This document shows, piece by piece, positions 57,904 through 64,000 of a stretch of DNA of 64,000 nucleotides. The notes under the pieces were generated by a model, which searched no databases, was not told the DNA's origin, and was given only the letters and a program-made list of their open reading frames with translations. The DNA lies in contig OY294068.1 in NCBI GenBank assembly GCA_958510875.1, positions 201,611,997 to 201,675,996 on the forward strand. The letters are read 5' to 3'. The stretch's first letter is position 1; every line of letters begins with the position of its first letter. This stretch comes from Endomychus coccineus. Taxonomy: Eukaryota > Arthropoda > Insecta > Coleoptera > Endomychidae. The translations under genes were made by a program, and so were the position numbers.

Positions 57904-59600
57904 ATAGTCGAGGAAATATAAAATTTTAGGTACAAAATTTATGCAGTAGGATGGATCGAAATGGGGTTTTTTGCATCCTTGATTCCTTGATAAATTCACT
58001 CCATTTGCCCACTTTTTAAATCTTTTACAAATGAGAAACTGCATTCCTGCATCAAAAGAATACATTTTTTCATGTGCAATTTTTGAAGCAAATAAAACAA
58101 AATTAATTGTTCTGTAATACATTGTGGGAATCAACCCAAATTTGTTACTTGGAGAGTTTTTGGGGTTCCTGAACATGAATATGATGTCAGAAAAACCATA
58201 TTATGTACCTGGAGATCCAGAGGAAGTCCTGGTTGTGTTTATTCGGGGGTTTTCGAAGTCGCTGAACAAGGTTCTGATATTGGAAAAATTTCACAATATA
58301 CCTGGAGGCCAGGGTGTTCTGATTGTCCAGATCATCTGTTGGACAGGTGGGTCAGTGTTAAATAAAATTATTATCTTAAAAGTTTTGAAAATAAATAAAT
58401 GAAATTGGTTGTACGATGAAGTTAATGAATTTATATATTATTGATATGATAAAATATGATAAGAATTAATGAACAAGTGAGTGAGTTTTCATAAATAAAA
58501 TTTATTTTATCATAAAATTGTCTAATTTAAGTTCATTCAATATACAAAAATTTCTATGATTAAATAGAATAATAATAATATTTTGAGGGGAAGGATTTTG
58601 GAAAAAAACGTACAAAATACATTTTTTCCATTCAATAGATTAAGATTTTCCAAAATAAATATATTTTTTTACACAACAATTATTTTAGTCATTGAATTTG
58701 ATGAATTTTCTGCAGTCATTTGTTTATCTTATATGTGTCTATATGTATTTATATTTTACAAATTATTTTACAGAATATCAAACTATATTATACAATAACT
58801 TTTTCTCAATTATACGTAGGTATACATTTTTGATTACTCGCTTGAAAATAAAATCTTTCCAAATATCACAATATTTCAAATATAAAATATCTTTGACTTG
58901 ACGTTTGATTTGAATTTCCAAAAAAATTGACAAATATTTTCATCACTGTATTCATAAGCTTTCACACTCCTAAATTTTAAAATTCAATGCAATTTAATGA
59001 AAACTCAATTACCTGTCTATCGATTCTATTCATATTTTATTATATCACGTGTATATAAATTCATCCACTTTATCGTACTACCAATTTCATTTATGAGAAC
59101 TCATTCACCTGACCAAGAGACGATCTAGACAACCAGGCCACTCTGGCCACCAGGTGTTTTGAAGAATCTTTTCAATATCAGAATCGTGTTCAGCGACGTC
59201 GAAAACCCCCGAATAGACATTTTGATTCAATTTCCAAGCAAATTTCGGAAAAACCTCGTAGATGACCCTCACAACCAGAACTTCCTGGTACCCAGGTACA
59301 TTATATAGTTTTTCTGACATCATATTCGTGTTCAGCGACCCCAAAATCACCCAAATGACAAATTTAAATCAATTCCCACAAATTATTAACAAATAATGAC
59401 TTTTTTCATTTACTACAAAAATTGCACATGAAAAAATGCATTTTTTGTATGCAGTAATGCAGTTTCTCATTTGTATAAGATTCATAAAGTGGGCAAATGG
59501 AGTAAATGCATCAAGGAATCGGATGCAAAAAACTGCATCTCGATCTATTTTACTGCACAGGTTTTCGGACCTATTTTTGTGATAATTTCCCTCGACTAAT
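57904..59600. mobile_element. Fold-back element of G-rich modules with ~600-bp arms
   Basis: 57904-58500 and 58997-59600 are inverted repeats of about 597 and 604 bp, more diverged than the other long arms. From outside in: TAGTCGAGG, a GCAG and TTTTTTGCATCC block, TCCATTTGCCCACTTT, ACAAATGAGAAACTGCATT, CATTTTTTCATGTGCAATTTT, then two G-rich modules with GGTCGCTGAACACGAATATGATGTCAG and TCGGGGGTTTTCGA, then AAATGAAATTGGT and GAGTTTTCAT. The loop of about 500 bp is AT-rich and non-coding. Related modules lie at 25200-25740 and 19296-19580. No transposase or target duplication was found. Confidence 0.8.
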
Positions 59601-60944
59601 AGGCCGAAAAGAACGCTCATTTTCTATTAGGTTTAATGAACATTAAAGATGCTTTAGACTCTCAAACTCAGGCACATTTGCACATCATCCCTGAAATAGC
59701 TGATAAAGGCTCATAACTAAGCTTTCTGGAATCTTTGTAAAATAAACATAAGAACAATACCTTATTTTTAAATGATCAAACAGACCTAATTCACTCGTCA
59801 TTACTTGAAGCTATGTTATTTATTTATTCTACGAATTATTGTCATGATTAGCTTGTATACCCCGCTGTTGTTATTAGAATGTAAAACCCACCATGTAATC
59901 CAATAGTAATAATCCTCTAAGGTGATGAAGACAGACCAAAATGATACTTTGTTACCTACTGATAAGTATATCCACAGTTGAATCTATGTATTTTAATTGT
60001 ACCAGAATACTTTCTGAGAATGGCGTTATAATAATACAAGTAAAAGTGATATCTAGATAGAAGTCTTTAATTTTAAAATATGGATAAAATTTCATATATC
60101 ATAGTGAAGGGTGAAAATTAACATTTTTTCATAATGATTCCATTTTGATAACGATGCGATAAGCGGCTGTCACAATAACTATTATTCAAATAATGTTAGA
60201 TGGAACGTTATTGTCATCATATTTTTACCGTTGGACAAAAGGAGTTTGTTCTCAAACATCGAAGCCTTTAATCTATCAGAATAGATACAATCTTCAAGGG
60301 AATAGATAGTAAATGTACGAATTCAACAAAATCGAAATCCAACGTGAAAAATCTGGCGTAGAATGTGAAAATCATGAGCGTAGACGCGAAGATAAATTAT
60401 TCAATTTGTTCGTTCGATGCTGATACATTTTCTAGCATTTAATAAACCCCGGAAATGGATAGTCACAGCTCTAATGCGTAACGGAAGAATTTCAATTTAC
60501 GGGGGGACCGAATGCAAGAAATATGTGGTGAAATGATGTTTATTATCGAGAGGCGGGTTTCCTCACCGTACCCTGTTACTGAGTTATTACAGAAATATAT
60601 CATTTCGTCGGATACTGAACTATCGTCAAAGGTTAGACCTCCTACGTCAATCTTGACGTCGAGATACGCAAGGACAAACTGCAAATTTAACTGGAGGAGA
60701 GAGATAATTTTCCAACAACCTGAAGTTCAAGGCACGTCTCAAAATTGATTCTTCGCAATTTAAAAATTGAAATACATTTGGTGGGTGGAAAGTCATTCCT
60801 TTTATTTTTCAACGTAATTTTCTTCTAGCTCGATAGATTCATATCAACAACTTTCCAGCTTCCTCATGCCTACCAAAACCATTCTTTATGCTCGAAAGTA
60901 AACTGGAGAATATGGATAAAGTTAAATAGATGGTCCAAGATCAT
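59601..60944. other. Unassigned stretch
   Basis: The frames at 60463-60748 (both strands) are open for 70 to 80 codons but show no clear domain. Nothing else is recognised. Confidence 0.35.
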
Positions 60945-61550
60945 TTGAGGAACTGGTGCAGGAATATACAATGAGGGAAGAAACTATCAAGTGAATATCT
61001 TCCTGGGAATACACACTTCTGTCTACCAACCGGAGATGTACGCAATTCTGCAACGTGTAAGAGGAAGAAACAAAGTAACTCAGGCGTCACTGAAGGCATT
61101 TATGAATCCAAAAGTGACATCGAAACTAGTGTGTGTGTGTGCGGGGAAAAATGCAGGGCTTTAGCAGAACCCAATGAAATAACTTTGATGTGGGTCCCAG
61201 GATAGAGTGGCTTCGAGTTCAACAAAAAAACGTTTAAGAACTACCCAGGATGGGCCACATTAAGGCAATGGCTGCAGGTGTGCTTTGCAAGTTTGAGCCA
61301 GTGGGTCAGTGCGTTCGTGCTTCGCGGGCAAGACAAAATATTGGATTGGGCTACTGGAAGCTGCCCGATCATTCGACTGCTGTCAGGTTTCAAACACCAG
61401 ACGTCCTCATAATCCAGAGTCCCTGCAGAATCCCAGAACTTCGGCGCTGCCTTAGGCCTGTTGGATCGAGTTTTCCATCAAGAGGCGCACAATAGACCTA
61501 ATCAAGCCGTCTTAGTGCTCTGAACTTCTCCGCCCCGTTTTGATCTAATA
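60945..61550 (+). pseudogene. I-like LINE RNase H and 3' end
   Basis: At about 60955-61050 the frame reads GTGAGIYNEGRNYQVNIFLGIHTSVYQPEMYAIL, the RNase H front (family GTGAGVYS…SLGxxATVFQAEVYAIL, with the Glu kept as E of PEMY). At about 61160-61215 it reads CRALAEPNEITLMWVPG then stop then SGFEFN, the WVPGHSG block with His lost. The bases GCGCACAATAGACC at 61484-61497 match the conserved sequence at the stop codon of this LINE group. A GTGTGTGTGTGTG run lies at 61128-61141. Several stops; inactive. Confidence 0.65.
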
Positions 61551-63299
61551 ATTGATATATCGTCACAGGATTGGCTCATCAGCACGATATAATGGCCCAG
61601 AATGTATTTGAACGATGAAGAAAACACAAAGTAAAGCTCCTCGCATGCACAACGGCAAAACAATTATTCAAGAACCGGTTGAGAACTACTCAACATCAAT
61701 ATGATGTTCAGGAGCATTAATAGAAACTGTCAAATTTTAAATTTCTACTAACGTTCTAATATTTGATAACTCTATCCTGAACCATAAATACTTCTGCTTC
61801 CTTATCCTTATACGTTGATGTTGATAGGTCATCAATCAACAATAAGGTAACCTTGCTTATGTTGCATTATTGCACATGTGGTCCATTTTGTATGTTATAT
61901 CAACCTCATTATGTCACTTGTTGATATAACATGTACACAATTAAATAAATAGAGTAATGTTCGAAATTTACCTAATTTAAGGACTCATTGATGATATATC
62001 TTTCCATTAAACTGGGGACCGGGGTGATTTTACTCACTCAAATATTGTTGAAGCAATAAATGAATAAAATATTTCATCTTGGTCTAGCAAATTGTTATAT
62101 CGATTTATTGAAGTCATAGATGTGGTTTTGTATGCTTCATCCTCTTCCTCTAAGTTGTGTGTCATTGAAGCATGATATAACTTAGTGTCAGTAGATGCAC
62201 TGTGATAATGGTAAAAATATTTATTATAAGAAAAATAATGAAATGTAGAACATACACAGCTTTGAGTAGGAAGAGCTCTGTTTTGGATGAACTTCCTTTA
62301 TGATCGGCTAATTCTGTAATTCACGTTTTCGATTGTGAAAGTACCAGGAAGTGGAGACAAGACTAGGTTATGTTATCGGAGGAAGACCCTTTTGTCGCAC
62401 GCTGCCGATTGAACATTGCATTGCAAGTAATGAGTTATACCGACATATTAGCGGGTTGGAATTTCGGGAGAAGGGCTTTGAGTTCGAACCCTTTATACCT
62501 TCTACCTGATAGAAACAGTCCGTCCGTTCACCGAATGACTCATCCAGCTGTGGAGATAATGGCTTTTATAACATATTAATGCATACAAATTGGATTCTTG
62601 AGTACTCTACACGATATTAGCTTTTAATTTTATAAATGGTATGTGATGAATGTGAAAAACAACAAAGCTTATATTGTATAGAGGATAGATAGTGGTTAAC
62701 TATGAGCAACAATATAAATGTGACAGTATAACGAACGACTTTGAGCTTTTAGATCGAGTTTCATATCTATAGAAAATGAAATATTCAATTTGTACAATAG
62801 TTTTAACTGAATTTACGTTATATTCCAGGAATGTTGTTCGTTATTTCGTGAAAAGTCAATTGAAACACAAACGTCTTCGAAAGAAGACAGTCAACACGTC
62901 CAAACGAATAAATACATACGTTTACATCTTAACTTTTCTACGGATAAAACTTCGTGGTGTTCTAGTAGCGAGGATAAATGGGAATCGAGATTTTAACGTT
63001 TATTCACACTTTATGACCCCCCCAGTATAAGTATTTATAACTTGCAGTAGGTACCTTAACAAATACTAACGGATTAACATCTTTATGTAATTATGAGATT
63101 GTTAAAGCGAAGAGTTCAAATCTAACCCGTAATTGAGTTATCTTTATAGAATAACTAGCTGTTGTGCGAGGGCGTCAGCTAACACTCGTAGGAACAGGTA
63201 GTGATGTCGGCTATGTCATTCACAGACTTATTGCGAATGATTAGAAAAAAACACCAGTTTTCTGCAGTTGTTCACTCTTTCATACAAACTTGGTTCGTG
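61551..63299. other. Unassigned stretch
   Basis: Short frames (62370-62579, 62776-63030) without domains. GAGTTCGAACCCTTTATACC at about 62481 resembles a tRNA B box, but no matching A box or cloverleaf could be built. Confidence 0.35.
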
Positions 63300-63400
63300 T
63301 CCTTGCAGCTGGAAGACAGCTATAGTGCAACCAATTCCAAAAACACGAAAGAAGCTCATTCATAATAATTTTAGACCCATTGCACTATGCTCAAGGGCAA
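63300..63400 (+). pseudogene. Short I-like LINE RT fragment
   Basis: The frame reads SWKTAIVQPIPKTRKKLIHNNFRPIALCS, the segment leading into NYRPISLLS of the RT, as at 17620 and 29390. Only about 100 bp remains. Confidence 0.65.
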
Positions 63401-64000
63401 GGAGATCGAACGAGTAAGAAAGAGGGACATCAACTATTTTTTAATAACCTTCTAATCTAGTATCACCAAATATATACTAAATCTGGAAATTGGCCTTGTC
63501 ACATGGAGTTTCGAAATCGAGAACCAAAAATTCATAACCGGGTTCAATCATTCGTTAGCCGCATAATATTAGCTGTATGGGTGCGTGGTTCCATAGCTGC
63601 CGAATAGGCGTTGCCAGATTCACTGAAAATAAAGATTTTTAACGTTTATTTATTATTTTATTTATGCAATTCCTTTTTTATTTGCAAATTATACACTATC
63701 TATGGATATTTTATGGAATTTTTTTTGAGATTGTTTGAGGAATATATATAAATATATAATGTTACCATGATTTTATCAATAACTTCTGTTGCAAATACCT
63801 TAGCTCTCTGGGAGTTTGCTTGAACATTTACTACCACAATTCTAACGATTTCCCTGTGGCTTCAGTGAAGTTCGAAATACCCATTTACTCAATGATTCAT
63901 ATTGTATTGGGTTATCTTAGATGGTGTTAGGTGCTCAGGACTCCCTATTCGGTTTTCCAATGTATTTATACCTCGACAGAGATGTCGACCGGTAGCACTG
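63401..64000. other. Unassigned window end
   Basis: AT-rich, with no frame or repeat recognised. Confidence 0.4.

Noticed and set aside
60463..60748. Open frames on both strands
   Set aside because: Briefly resembled a Penelope RT motif (YLDVKID), but surrounding blocks do not follow the family.
62450..62520. tRNA-like B box GAGTTCGAACCC
   Set aside because: No A box at the right distance and no cloverleaf could be drawn.
1..64000. CRISPR-like arrays, operons or bacterial genes
   Set aside because: Tandem repeats here lack unique spacers of constant size, and all identifiable proteins are eukaryotic mobile-element types.

Overview
This window looks like AT-rich (roughly two-thirds A+T by eye) non-coding DNA from a metazoan, most likely an insect. 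Evidence for that is the mix of mobile elements: I-like LINEs with RNase H, CR1/Jockey-like LINEs, Penelope-like elements with GIY-YIG endonuclease, Tc1/mariner elements with a DUF4817-type N-terminus, a ZMYM1/TTF-type hAT and a MULE tail. There are no operons or bacterial signals. I could not identify an intact host gene. Two weak exon candidates are listed with low confidence, and several CpG-rich islands may be host regulatory DNA.

Layout. 0.7-2.4 kb: two LINE remnants back to back (I-like, then CR1-like). 4.0-6.0 kb: a deleted hAT with terminal inverted repeats and an 8-bp target duplication, lying beside a MULE transposase tail. 6.1-6.3 kb: a ten-copy 15-bp minisatellite. 8.5-21 kb: mostly tandem repeats, hairpins and short LINE pieces. 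21.4-23.5 kb: a Penelope-like element flanked by an inverted copy of its own 3' end, next to an antisense LINE. 25-33 kb: G-rich modular repeats, an antisense I-like LINE and a 4-copy tandem array. 36.2-41.3 kb: a duplicated block of LINE debris, one copy interrupted by a complete 2.26-kb mariner-like element, the other keeping the unoccupied TA site. 42.8-45.2 kb: a Penelope-like element split exactly between its GIY and YIG motifs by a young 1.8-kb LINE with a long open reverse transcriptase frame. 50.2-59.6 kb: four inverted-repeat elements in a row: a small fold-back, a 2.36-kb element carrying a CXC (tesmin/TSO1-like) protein, a second mariner, and a 1.7-kb fold-back made of G-rich modules. 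60.9-63.4 kb: more I-like LINE pieces.

How it works together. The window is a nested graveyard of transposons, not a pathway. Its most unusual feature is that four unrelated elements within 23 kb (36.4, 51.9, 54.7 and 57.9 kb) all end in inverted repeats of about 530-610 bp. The CXC-protein element at 51.9-54.2 kb is the best candidate for an undescribed system. Most coding pieces carry stops, frameshifts or truncations; the reverse transcriptase at 43.3-44.9 kb and the CXC frame at 52.7-53.4 kb are the only sizeable open frames judged to be real. All comparisons are by reading; no search or alignment was run.
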